Assembly (NCBI GenBank): GCA_038210275.1
Contig: JBBQWV010000004.1
Location: forward strand, 1-64,000
Direction of reading: 5' to 3'
From: PALSA-1296 sp038210275
GTDB taxonomy: Bacteria; Bacteroidota; Ignavibacteria; Palsa-1295
DNA: 64,000 nucleotides
Below, piece after piece: positions 38,453 to 47,544 of the stretch. Each line of letters begins with the position of its first letter. Within the stretch, counting starts at the first letter, position 1. The position numbers and the translations under genes were made by a program. The notes below the pieces were generated by a model. It searched no databases. It was not told where the DNA came from and was given only the letters and a program-made list of their open reading frames with translations.

Positions 38453-38472
38453 GGGCGGACTTGAGTCCGCCC
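38453..38472. repeat. Hairpin GGGCGGACT/AGTCCGCCC
   Basis: A perfect 9-bp stem with a 2-base centre, located 35 bp after the fibre-like gene and 47 bp before the kelch gene. TTCTTGCTT follows, a poor U tract, so it may be a weak terminator or a member of the short GGCGGACT hairpin family (compare 11904-11926). Confidence 0.55.
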
Positions 38473-38518
38473 TTCTTGCTTAAAGAATTAAGATTGTTCA
38501 ACCACTGATGCAAATAAG

Positions 38519-39742
38519 ATGAGGCAATTTTTTTATATCTTTTTTATCGTTCTCATTCCTTCGTCGCTTTTTGCACAGCCCAATGTTCCCTTCGATTTGA
38601 CAGGTACCTGGAGTACCAGATCTTCAACAGGTTTCGATGCCCGTGCCGCCTCCACTTGCTGCACCGTTGATGGAAAAATTTATGTGATCGGAGGATTTAA
38701 TGGTAGTAAATATATCAGTGCTCTCGAAGTCTTCGATCCTACTCTAAACTCCTGGAGTACAATTCCAACGACAGGTACGTTCACTCCGCGACGTGGACCT
38801 GCATCGAATGTCATAGATGGAAAAATATATGTCATGGGTGGCGCCAATGACAGTGGACCGCTTAATATTGTCGAGATATTCGATCCGAAAACAAATTCGT
38901 GGAGCACACCAACAACCACCGGAACATTCACACCTCGATGGCGTGCGGCTTCCCTCGTTATTGATAACAAAATTTATGTTGTCGGAGGATATAATCTCGA
39001 CAAAGGATATCTCAGCACTCTTGAAGTATTTGATCCCTCAACAAATGTTTGGAGCACTCCGGTAACAACTGGGAAATTAACAGCGAGAACAGATCATACC
39101 GCTGCAGTAGTAGATGGAAAAATATATGTATTTGGAGGACAAGGAGCAGTGATCCTGTCATCCCCTGAAGTATTTGATACAAAGACAAATACTTGGAGTA
39201 CGCCACAAGCTACCGGAACATTCACATCTCGCGAAGGACTTACCTCAGATGTCATAGATAATAAGATCCTTGTAATTGGAGGTTTTGATGGCATTCACTA
39301 TTTGAATACTGTTGAAGTTTTTGATCCTCTCACCAATTCATGGAGTACTCCCAGTACAACCGGAACACTATCCGGAAGAGCCGGACTTACATCTACTATC
39401 GCCGGAAATCAAGTATTTGTTCTGGCAGGCAGAGATGCAAATGGATTCGTAAATACCATTGAAGTTTTTACACCCGCATCAAGCGATGTAAAAGATGTAA
39501 CACACTCATCAGAAATAAAATTATTTCCTAATCCCAGTGAAGGAATTTTTATGGTATCAGATACACCATTAGATCTCACCCGCGTTTTGGTTGTAGATAT
39601 TCTCGGGAAAACTCTACTTACAATTACTGATATACACACAACAAATTTCTCTATCGACCTCTCACCGTTTCCTCAAGGAACATACGTTGCTGAATTTTTT
39701 ACGCCGGATGCACTGATAACAAAGAGGATGATCCGTCAATAG
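38519..39742 (+). CDS. Secreted kelch-repeat protein with T9SS domain
   Basis: This 407-residue protein has a signal peptide (RQFFYIFFIVLIPSSLFA). Six tandem kelch motifs follow, each of about 48 residues, with the pattern 'vIDgKIYVmGG...L..veVFDP.tNsWSTp.tTGtft.R', forming a six-bladed propeller. The C-terminus (EIKLFPNPSEGIFMVSDTPL to RMIRQ) is a T9SS sorting domain. The repeats are strikingly regular, indicating recent internal duplication. Binding partner unknown. Confidence 0.9.
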   Translation: MRQFFYIFFIVLIPSSLFAQPNVPFDLTGTWSTRSSTGFDARAASTCCTVDGKIYVIGGFNGSKYISALEVFDPTLNSWSTIPTTGTFTPRRGPASNVIDGKIYVMGGANDSGPLNIVEIFDPKTNSWSTPTTTGTFTPRWRAASLVIDNKIYVVGGYNLDKGYLSTLEVFDPSTNVWSTPVTTGKLTARTDHTAAVVDGKIYVFGGQGAVILSSPEVFDTKTNTWSTPQATGTFTSREGLTSDVIDNKILVIGGFDGIHYLNTVEVFDPLTNSWSTPSTTGTLSGRAGLTSTIAGNQVFVLAGRDANGFVNTIEVFTPASSDVKDVTHSSEIKLFPNPSEGIFMVSDTPLDLTRVLVVDILGKTLLTITDIHTTNFSIDLSPFPQGTYVAEFFTPDALITKRMIRQ

Positions 39743-39797
39743 AAATCATTTCTTCATTCTTTGCACTTTTCATAGTGCTCTTCGGTTGTAATTTTCT

Positions 39798-41486
39798 ATG
39801 ATCACCAGAAGAACATTTATCAAACGTACTGCTCAGGCAGGCATTGCAGCCGTTGCGGCAGCGAATCTCAATCCATTTTCTGTGGGAAGTTCTGGGGCAG
39901 CGTTACTTCCTTTAGGCGCTCAGGAATTACATATTCCCGCTGTTATATCAGGCGGCGATCTGACGTTGGCACCTGCAACAACTCAGATTTATCCGGGTAT
40001 TAATACGAACGTTCTACTCATTAATAATTCATTCCCTGCGCCGACGATCAAAGTTAAAAAAGGAGATACTTTTTCTGCAACGATAAAAAATAATCTCACT
40101 GAGGATTCACTTCTTCATTGGCATGGCGTTCATTCTCCGAGCGCAATGAGCGGACACCCTAAGGATGCTGTCCCGGCTGGAGGTTCTTATAGCGTTAATT
40201 TTCCGATCATACAACGAGCCTGCACGAATTTTTATCATGCCCATCCTGATATGAATACGGGAAAGCAAGTGTATATGGGAATTGCAGGGATGTTCATCAT
40301 CGAAGACGATGAAGAAAAAGCTCTGGCTCTTCCTTCGGGTGATTATGATATTCCTCTTATGATCACCGATAAGCGGTTCGATAGTAATAAGCAACTGATC
40401 TATTCTCCGAACAACTTAGATATTAATAGCGGATGGCTTGGGGATACAATACTCATTAACGGTACACCGAATGCTTATTTGCCCGTCGCTCCAACGCTTT
40501 ATAGGTTCCGTCTTGTAAATGCTTCCAATTCGCGCTTCTATAAAGTAGCACTATCCGATGGAAAATCTTTTACCGTAATCGGCAATGACGGAGGCTTGTT
40601 AGATAAACCGGTATCCTTGACAGACTCATGGCTTGCACCCGCAGAACGGCTTGATATTTTAGTTGATTTTTCTTCGTACACACAAGGACAAACTGTTAGC
40701 TTAAAGTCTATAAAATTTTCCTTCAGCGACGGACCGGGATCAGGAACAGTAGCTCAAGGAGCGGAGATGGACTTGATACAATTTCAGGTTACTAAATCCG
40801 GATCATCCGGAAGCAACATCCCCACACAGCTTCCGGCAATAGTAAAATTTCAAGAAGCAGATGCAAAACGTACGCGTATCTGGACTTTCGCCGCTATCCA
40901 TCATGTCAATGATATGCAGTTTGATATAAACCGCATTGATGCCCATGTTCCATTCGGTGAACTGGAAAAGTGGACATTCGTCAGTGAAGCTCAGAATACA
41001 CATCCTATTCATGTTCATGGAGTGCAATTTCAGGTGCTTGATCGCAATGGTGCAGCACCAGATCCTGTAGAAGCCGGGTGGAAGGATGTTGTGCGTCTTG
41101 ATCCTGTCGGGACAGTAAATGTCCTGATCAAATTCAATGAATACGCGGGACTCTTTCTGATTCATTGCCATAAACTCGAACATGCCGATATGGGAATGAT
41201 GGCGAATTTTATGGTAGAGCAAACAGGCGGAGTAAAAGAGAAGAATGGAATCGCGAACTCCATTACGATAGAACCGAATCCGGTCTCAGATCATGTAACA
41301 ATTTCTTTTCCATCGCTTGATCGTAACGAAACACTTATGATCGTAAATGAAAAAGGGAACATCTTTTTAGAAGAAAAACTTTTCGCAGGATCAGCTATCT
41401 ATAAACTTTCAACCACCCACTATGCAAGTGGGAATTATGAAATCAGAGTCGGAAGTAATAAAGCAAAGATGATCGTTGTACGATAA
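39798..41486 (+). CDS. Multicopper oxidase with Tat signal and T9SS domain
   Basis: This 562-residue three-domain multicopper oxidase has all copper motifs: HWHGVHS (107-113), FYHAHPD (H147, H149), HPIHVHG (402-408) and HCHKLEHADMGMM, with C457, H462 and M467 as likely type-1 copper ligands. The N-terminus ITRRTFIKRTAQAGIAAVAA is a twin-arginine signal, fitting export of a folded, metal-loaded enzyme. The C-terminal part (NSITIEPNPVSDHVTISFPS to AKMIVVR) is a T9SS domain. Possible roles are copper tolerance or oxidation of metals or phenols; the methionine-poor sequence argues against a CueO-type enzyme. Confidence 0.9.
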   Translation: MITRRTFIKRTAQAGIAAVAAANLNPFSVGSSGAALLPLGAQELHIPAVISGGDLTLAPATTQIYPGINTNVLLINNSFPAPTIKVKKGDTFSATIKNNLTEDSLLHWHGVHSPSAMSGHPKDAVPAGGSYSVNFPIIQRACTNFYHAHPDMNTGKQVYMGIAGMFIIEDDEEKALALPSGDYDIPLMITDKRFDSNKQLIYSPNNLDINSGWLGDTILINGTPNAYLPVAPTLYRFRLVNASNSRFYKVALSDGKSFTVIGNDGGLLDKPVSLTDSWLAPAERLDILVDFSSYTQGQTVSLKSIKFSFSDGPGSGTVAQGAEMDLIQFQVTKSGSSGSNIPTQLPAIVKFQEADAKRTRIWTFAAIHHVNDMQFDINRIDAHVPFGELEKWTFVSEAQNTHPIHVHGVQFQVLDRNGAAPDPVEAGWKDVVRLDPVGTVNVLIKFNEYAGLFLIHCHKLEHADMGMMANFMVEQTGGVKEKNGIANSITIEPNPVSDHVTISFPSLDRNETLMIVNEKGNIFLEEKLFAGSAIYKLSTTHYASGNYEIRVGSNKAKMIVVR

Positions 41487-41490
41487 ATTC

Positions 41491-43107
41491 TTAATGAGCA
41501 ACAATAAACTTTCTTATTATTTTTTCTTTTCCGATCTGCACACTGCAATAGTACAAGCCATTTGGAAGTTGTGAAATATCGAGAGAGCACGTTTTTAGAT
41601 CTACTGAGTAATCCGATTTGGTTATTTCTATTTTCTTTCCCAATTCATCAGTGATCTCGATATTCCCAAAAACTCCTTCTGATGTTTGAATCGTTATTGA
41701 TTTACTGGATGGATTTGGATAGAGACTAATCTGCGAATTATTATCTGTCGTTGATACAGAGCCAGTCTGTAAAGTATCATCTTTAAATCTCGCGATCAGG
41801 AATTGAGAGATGCCATTGTGTATTGAAGCACCCACTCCGATATACCTTTTAAGACCTATGCCTACAAAGCGAATCAGATAATTTGAATACGCTCCACTAT
41901 CGACATCAACGACTGCCGTGCCAATTTGATTTAAGGTAATATCAGGACTTCCGTCAAGATTACTGCGAGAAGTAGCACATTGTTCCAATGCACCAACTGC
42001 ACTTCCGGCAACAACTGTTTTTGCATTCTTAGCAATATTTATTCCTCGTGCCCGAGATTCACCAACGGTGAAAGCGACGGCAGTAAAACCATTTGTTCCG
42101 TAAGCACTATCAATTATTCCTTCACTGGTAAATCGAACAAGTGTGACGGGCATCAAGCCGGAAATACCAATCGGAGGAATGGCAGCTACGATCTTGTAAT
42201 CCGGTTGCATACCAACTACCATCGTTCCGAATGTTTCATTCACTAACTTCGATGTAGTCATAATTCCATTTGTACCAAATGTTGAATCCGGCAGTCCCTT
42301 CGAAGTAAATCGAGCGAGAACAATAGGTAATATGACGGGAGGTTGGCTATCAATTTTATCTGCAACTCCAATAAAAGTGATGCTCGCATTTCTTGTCAGA
42401 AATCCACTGACTGAGTGAATTCGCACAGGAATAATTGCTTTACCACCGATTCCAAAAGCTGGGTCAAGTTTTCCATTTGCAAAAAAACGCATGGCACAAA
42501 AACCGTCATGTCCGTTCTGCGAATTTGCAATTGAATTTCCGCAAGCAAGAAAAGTTGTATCCTCTGTATAAATATTTGTGAACTCACCTGATGATGCAGT
42601 ATCATATCGCTCGGCAACATGGCCATCACCGCCAAAGCTGCTGTCGGGATTTCCATTCTTCTTAAATTTATAAATGGCGGGAATTTGGTCAGCGTCTGAA
42701 GACGAAAGCTTGCTTGCTCCGGCAAGAAATATATCGCTGCTGTTATCGGCAGTGACAAGCATAAAATTTGGGTAATCAGAAACTCCCCAGTTGAGAATTG
42801 TCTTGCCGAATTTACCGAATGTAGAGTCGAACTTCCCTTTCGGAGTAAGCTGTATCAGACCTATTTGTTTTATCTTCGGATCGGCAGTTCCAATTTTTCC
42901 ACAAATGGTAACATTGCTGACATCTTGTATATCAGGAAATACACCATAGAAATCCGTTATCTCATCTCCAAAGCCACTAAGAGGTATCTCCACTTTTCCC
43001 GTGTGGGCATAGGCTGTATCAATAGAAACAATAATCTTTGGCTGTGCCTTAACACTTTGCGAGATGAAGAGAAAAGCTAAAGATACGAAGATCGAAACTA
43101 TTTTCAT
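41491..43107 (-). CDS. Secreted delta-60-like beta-propeller repeat protein B with T9SS domain
   Basis: This 538-residue protein has a signal peptide (KIVSIFVSLAFLFISQSVKA). Repeats contain DSTFGKFGKT, DSSFGGDGHV, DPAFGIGGKA, DSTFGTNGIM and DSAYGTNGFT. The C-terminus (SLYPNPSSKSITIQTSEGVF to RKFIVAH) is a T9SS domain. It aligns with protein A (31493-33097) over its whole length, including the shared segments 'iPa.vHSv.GFL' and 'vDSG.Y.NYL'. It is convergent with the multicopper oxidase, 4 bp between stops. Confidence 0.82.
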   Translation of the reverse strand: MKIVSIFVSLAFLFISQSVKAQPKIIVSIDTAYAHTGKVEIPLSGFGDEITDFYGVFPDIQDVSNVTICGKIGTADPKIKQIGLIQLTPKGKFDSTFGKFGKTILNWGVSDYPNFMLVTADNSSDIFLAGASKLSSSDADQIPAIYKFKKNGNPDSSFGGDGHVAERYDTASSGEFTNIYTEDTTFLACGNSIANSQNGHDGFCAMRFFANGKLDPAFGIGGKAIIPVRIHSVSGFLTRNASITFIGVADKIDSQPPVILPIVLARFTSKGLPDSTFGTNGIMTTSKLVNETFGTMVVGMQPDYKIVAAIPPIGISGLMPVTLVRFTSEGIIDSAYGTNGFTAVAFTVGESRARGINIAKNAKTVVAGSAVGALEQCATSRSNLDGSPDITLNQIGTAVVDVDSGAYSNYLIRFVGIGLKRYIGVGASIHNGISQFLIARFKDDTLQTGSVSTTDNNSQISLYPNPSSKSITIQTSEGVFGNIEITDELGKKIEITKSDYSVDLKTCSLDISQLPNGLYYCSVQIGKEKIIRKFIVAH

Positions 43108-43270
43108 GGAGATTTTCTGTTATCAAAAATTCTGAAATATATCAATAAGATACTAACGAAAAAATGTAAGAGTACGTTTTCCGCAGCTTTCTACATTCCC
43201 GAAATTCCCAAATAGCCGTTTGGGGTCAAGTTTTGCCGTATATTAGTTTTTCATTATTCATCCAATTTAC

Positions 43271-43275
43271 AGGAG
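43271..43275 (+). promoter_or_regulatory. Ribosome binding site deciding the amt start
   Basis: AGGAG at 8-base spacing from the ATG at 43284. It makes that start preferable to the in-frame ATG at 43233, which would add 17 residues without family similarity. Confidence 0.75.
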
Positions 43276-43283
43276 AACAGACT

Positions 43284-44513
43284 ATGTGGGATACGGGGAA
43301 TACAGCTTTTATGCTTCTTGCGACAAGTCTTGTCATGTTGATGACACCGGGCTTGGCTTTTTTTTATGGCGGCTTGGTCGGCAGAAAGAATGTTCTTTCG
43401 ATCATGATGCAAAGTTTTGTCTCGATGGGATTTACGACCGTACTCTGGTATGTCGTCGGGTATTCGATGTGCTTTAGCGGAACACTCGGTGCGCATTCAG
43501 ATCTTCTCGGTGGTATCATTGGTAATTTCGATATGGCTTTTCTTCACGGAGTCACGGTCAGTACACCTTCAACTTTGACACCAAATATTCCATTGATGGT
43601 TTTTATTGCCTATCAGATGATGTTCGCCATCATCACTCCCGCGCTGATCACCGGAGCATTTACAAATCGTGTACGCTTCCCTGCCTATATGCTTTTCCTG
43701 ACGTTCTGGCTTTTGCTTGTATATTTTCCTTTCGTTCACATGGTGTGGGGCGGAGGATTACTTGCGAGCTGGGGTGTGCAGGATTTTGCGGGCGGAATTG
43801 TCGTCCATGCAACTGCAGGATTTGCCGCGCTTGCCGCCGTCTTTTATGTAGGCAAACGCAAAGTCGCTGATTCGCAAGCGCATAGCATTCCGCTCGTCGC
43901 TCTTGGCACAGGATTGTTGTGGTTCGGCTGGTACGGATTCAATGCCGGAAGCCAGTTCAAAGTTGATGGCGTTACGGCGCTTGCATTTTTGAATACCGAT
44001 GTTGCCGCATCGTTTGCCGGCATGACTTGGCTCTTGCTTGAGTGGAGAATTTCGAAAAAACCAAAATTCCTCGGACTGCTTACAGGTTCCGTCGCTGGAC
44101 TTGCGACGATCACGCCTGCTTCGGGCTACGTTACAACGCAAAGCGCAGTACTGATCGGAATTGCCGCCGGACTTGTCTGCTTTTTTGCAGTGCAATTAAA
44201 AAATAAACGTGGTTGGGATGATGCGCTCGATGTCTGGGGTGTGCACGGAGTCGGTGGATGCCTCGGAGTTATCTTGCTCGGAGTATTTGCCGATACAGCC
44301 GTAAACTCAAGCGGCGCAAATGGTTTGATTCTCGGTAACTCATCGTTTTTTCTTTTACAGCTCGGTGTAACAGCAGGAGCATCGGCTTATGCATTTATTT
44401 TTACGTACGGAATGCTAAAGATCATAAACATGATCACTCCGGTAAAAGTAGAGCAGCGAGAAGAAGAGGTTGGAGTTGATGAATCATTACATGGAGAAGT
44501 GGCGTATCTCTAA
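43284..44513 (+). CDS. amt: Ammonium transporter
   Basis: This 409-residue Amt/MEP/Rh channel has about 11 membrane helices. The family segments MTPGLAFFYGGLVGRKNVLS, DFAGGIVVHATAGFAALAA and WDDALDVWGVHGVGGCLGVI are present, including the pore histidines (the His in VVHATAG and in GVHGVGG). ATG at 43284 was chosen because AGGAG lies 8 bases upstream (43271-43275) and the upstream frame is not protein-like. No glnK/PII gene is adjacent, which is unusual since amt and glnK are often paired. Confidence 0.96.
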   Translation: MWDTGNTAFMLLATSLVMLMTPGLAFFYGGLVGRKNVLSIMMQSFVSMGFTTVLWYVVGYSMCFSGTLGAHSDLLGGIIGNFDMAFLHGVTVSTPSTLTPNIPLMVFIAYQMMFAIITPALITGAFTNRVRFPAYMLFLTFWLLLVYFPFVHMVWGGGLLASWGVQDFAGGIVVHATAGFAALAAVFYVGKRKVADSQAHSIPLVALGTGLLWFGWYGFNAGSQFKVDGVTALAFLNTDVAASFAGMTWLLLEWRISKKPKFLGLLTGSVAGLATITPASGYVTTQSAVLIGIAAGLVCFFAVQLKNKRGWDDALDVWGVHGVGGCLGVILLGVFADTAVNSSGANGLILGNSSFFLLQLGVTAGASAYAFIFTYGMLKIINMITPVKVEQREEEVGVDESLHGEVAYL

Positions 44514-44535
44514 GAGGGTTTCGAAGAAAAAAATA

Positions 44536-44562
44536 ACACCCTGTCTTTTAAAGACAGGGTGT
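44536..44562. terminator. Strong intrinsic terminator after amt, oriented mainly for the minus strand
   Basis: ACACCCTGTCTTT and AAAGACAGGGTGT form a near-perfect 13-bp inverted repeat. An A-run lies on its left side, giving a U tract only to minus-strand transcripts, so it fits the end of the convergent spermidine-synthase-like gene's long 3' region. It may also stop amt at 22 bp past its stop codon. Confidence 0.8.
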
Positions 44563-44579
44563 CGCCGTAGTACATTATA

Positions 44580-44922
44580 TTAATGAGAGGGTCAATTATC
44601 CTAAAAAGTATCCATCGCAATCGCAGACGTATCTACTCCTATTCCCCAATTCGAAGAGATCCCTCTTTGATTGCGATGGGAATATTATTTGTGTGATTTC
44701 GAGTTAACTGTCTTCTTACACTTCGAAAGAATGTTTGGCTTTTGCCTCCTCTGCCAAACCTTTTATAACTCGGAAATCTCTACCGTTAAACTTTATACAA
44801 AAATACGAACTCCCGATTCTCTTTTCCTTACATTATCAGAAGATAATGTTATACTTTTTTAGTATTCAGCTTTTAAATTTGCAACGTCTGATAATATATA
44901 CGATGCAACAATAAAACCGGTT
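44580..44922. other. Gene-free 3' region with interleaved inverted repeats
   Basis: No credible gene is seen in these 343 bp. CCATCGCAATC (44612-44622) pairs with GATTGCGATGG (44669-44679). AGAGGG near 44586 can pair with CCCTCT near 44661. The pairs interleave (A-B-A'-B'), the topology of a pseudoknot. This is suggestive only, as the second helix is short. Confidence 0.3.
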
Positions 44923-47376
44923 TTAAACCGACGGCAGCTTCGTCGTAGCCGAACGTTGGAAACGAAGTAAACTGATCGCTGCCAATACATAGCAAATACC
45001 GCCAATCCAATAGGTTAGCGAAATACCTACTTCCATCGAAAGCATAATTGCCACCACCGAAGCGAGCACCGACATAGCGCCATTGATCCCCCATAACCAT
45101 GGAGTAATATGTCCGAATTTTTCCGACACCGTTTTCATCCCGACCGGAAATGCCATACCCATAAAAAATCCGGGTATCGCAAGAATCAATGCAGCAAGTG
45201 CGATACGTACCGGTGTGGTAGCATCCGAAAAACTATGAAGCACGCTTGGGGTTACAATACCAATAACCAACAGAACAAACAGCAAGCCCCCAGCCCAAAC
45301 CATACTTCTGCTGCGAAGTTTTTCAGGCTTCAGCGATTGCGTCGTCAGACTTCCCAACCCGCTGGAAAGTAAAAGCGAGAAGAGCGAAACCGTGAATCCA
45401 TAAACCGGATGACCAAGGAATACGCTGAAGCGTTCGATCTGCGAAATTTCAATGATCATGAAACCGAGTCCGATCGCGCTGAAGAACATAAAAGGCATTG
45501 AACTTCCTTTCAGATCAGTATTCCGAGCGCGCAAGAAAAGTGGAATGACAATACACGAAACAGTTAAGAGCAACACAATAATAAATAACCCCATGAGGGT
45601 CACAACTGATCTCATATTAAAATCATAGATCTTATTATTATACACTGCAGGATTAAGAATATCGCGGAAGTTTAACATCTGGAAGAAAAAAGGGTTTTCA
45701 TCCGTCGTCGGCGAAATATTCAGGATAGAAGATCCAATGTGTGCCATGTAATCCGGAGAAAGATAATCGTCATAATGTTTATCTGTGGTCATTCCTGGTT
45801 CTACGACTACATCGAAATGACGTTCGGCACAGATGGCATGAAGATTAGCAATATCTTCAGCAGTAAACGGTTCGTTACTTAAAAGCATCGTACCGATATT
45901 CCATTGAGAGTATGTTCTATCCTTTGCCGTATGATTTCTGACGACAATAACGTGCGAACGTGGATCTTTCACGCCTCGGTCAAGTAAGGTCTGCGTTGCA
46001 AGAGTTGCCATTCGATATACTTCTCCGGGTACTTCACCATACCATCTTGAAAGTGAAAGCACACCGTTCGGTTTTAAGTGGTCGAGAAATATCTTCCAGG
46101 CATCTTCAGTGTAGAGTCCATTTTCTGAGAGAGAGTATGCGCCTGCGGCAGTTGCTGCCCAAGTATCGATCAAAGAAATTTCGATCATGTTGAACTTGTC
46201 TTTCGAACGAGCGACATAGCTTCTCGCTTCATCATTGACAAGATGAACATTAGGTATTTTATCCAGATGTCCGGAAAAATCGCCGTACGTACCGGTAACT
46301 GCGCCGATAATATTATTATTGATCTCGACAGCGGTGACAGATTTCTGTTTGAAAAGTAGGGCTGAAAGTATATCTCTTCCACCACCTGCTCCAATTACCA
46401 GAACGTCGGAGTTCGGACGCATTGAATGAGCAACATTCGTCACATCATACTTCAGATAATCAAGTGAATCAAAATTTCCATTAAAGCGAGTAATTGGAGT
46501 TGCAGCATTCGCATCTATATTAAGCATCAACTGATTTGCTGTTCTGCCTGGGGGCATTGCATCACTGAATCCCCAGCCAAATGGTGTTGATGAATAATCA
46601 GGATCGTCATAGACGGCGACACGCGAAAAGCTATTCCATTTTTCGTAAATGACACCTCGATCCGGCGCGCCTTTGACAAAGAGCAATGGAAAAAGTGAAC
46701 GCCCTGTGGTATTGAGGTAGCTTCCAAGACAGGTTGCAACGAGCATCACCACGGCAATACTCATGGCAGCGCGACGCTGTCCATGACCCATTGCCGATAG
46801 TGGACGAAAAAGCAATCCGCCAAGCGTTGCAATGAATGCTGAAAAAAGAATAGCAGTAGCGGCATCGGCAAACATCAGAATAAAAACTACTCCGACGCAC
46901 CCGAGTCCGGCACCGGCAAGATCTGCCGCATAAATTCGGCTTACATCCGAATCTCCTTTAGCGCTATCGTTCATCCGCGTCAGCAGAAGAGTGATAAGAA
47001 TACCGCTTGAAATAAATGGAATACTGATAACTGAGAAATTTAATCCAAGTGAAAAAAGTGCGCTGAGCGAACGGGGAGCTGCGAATGGGATGCTGAGATG
47101 CGCAAGAAATGCGAAGAGGATCGTGATCGAAAGCAACATACTGAAAAATGTGACTCGCTCTGGGATACGCTCCTTTGCAAAATAATTGGGAAAGAAATAT
47201 ACCAAAAGCGCGCCGGCAGTCATTCCGAACATGGCAACGCTGATCGCCATAAATGCGAAATGGTACCACATCGTCACGCTGAATACGCGAGTAATGAGCA
47301 CTTCGAAAAGTAGAGTTGCCATCGAAACAAAAAAGATCGCCGTGCGAGGACGGTTCCTGACAAGTGATGAGTTCAT
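44923..47376 (-). CDS. Membrane protein with spermidine-synthase-like methyltransferase-fold domain
   Basis: This 817-residue protein has about six N-terminal membrane helices (from TAIFFVSMATLLFEVLITRV), a soluble Rossmann domain (about 250-530) and about eight C-terminal helices. The soluble domain has the SAM-type glycine motif DVLVIGAGGGRDILSALLF, the acidic strand VTAVEINNNIIG, and FNMIEISLIDTWA, as in polyamine aminopropyltransferases. Such membrane-embedded SpeE-like fusions are widespread, but their substrates are not established and true spermidine synthesis is doubtful. It is divergent from the MacB-type permease. Confidence 0.8.
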   Translation of the reverse strand: MNSSLVRNRPRTAIFFVSMATLLFEVLITRVFSVTMWYHFAFMAISVAMFGMTAGALLVYFFPNYFAKERIPERVTFFSMLLSITILFAFLAHLSIPFAAPRSLSALFSLGLNFSVISIPFISSGILITLLLTRMNDSAKGDSDVSRIYAADLAGAGLGCVGVVFILMFADAATAILFSAFIATLGGLLFRPLSAMGHGQRRAAMSIAVVMLVATCLGSYLNTTGRSLFPLLFVKGAPDRGVIYEKWNSFSRVAVYDDPDYSSTPFGWGFSDAMPPGRTANQLMLNIDANAATPITRFNGNFDSLDYLKYDVTNVAHSMRPNSDVLVIGAGGGRDILSALLFKQKSVTAVEINNNIIGAVTGTYGDFSGHLDKIPNVHLVNDEARSYVARSKDKFNMIEISLIDTWAATAAGAYSLSENGLYTEDAWKIFLDHLKPNGVLSLSRWYGEVPGEVYRMATLATQTLLDRGVKDPRSHVIVVRNHTAKDRTYSQWNIGTMLLSNEPFTAEDIANLHAICAERHFDVVVEPGMTTDKHYDDYLSPDYMAHIGSSILNISPTTDENPFFFQMLNFRDILNPAVYNNKIYDFNMRSVVTLMGLFIIVLLLTVSCIVIPLFLRARNTDLKGSSMPFMFFSAIGLGFMIIEISQIERFSVFLGHPVYGFTVSLFSLLLSSGLGSLTTQSLKPEKLRSRSMVWAGGLLFVLLVIGIVTPSVLHSFSDATTPVRIALAALILAIPGFFMGMAFPVGMKTVSEKFGHITPWLWGINGAMSVLASVVAIMLSMEVGISLTYWIGGICYVLAAISLLRFQRSATTKLPSV

Positions 47377-47544
47377 TTTTCTCGAAATATTAATATAGAG
47401 TGTAGTCGCTTTAGCAGAACCCGGAGGTATCTGAATGCATGATATATTACCTACAAATATACCACATTCTCTTGAATCCAGGGTAGAACGTCTTGAATAC
47501 TTTCCAAGAACGAACGTACTCCGGCAATCGTTGAATTATAGATT

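Noticed and set aside
44671..44862. 63-residue frame after amt
   Set aside because: No family, RBS or coding-like composition; overlaps the interleaved inverted repeats.
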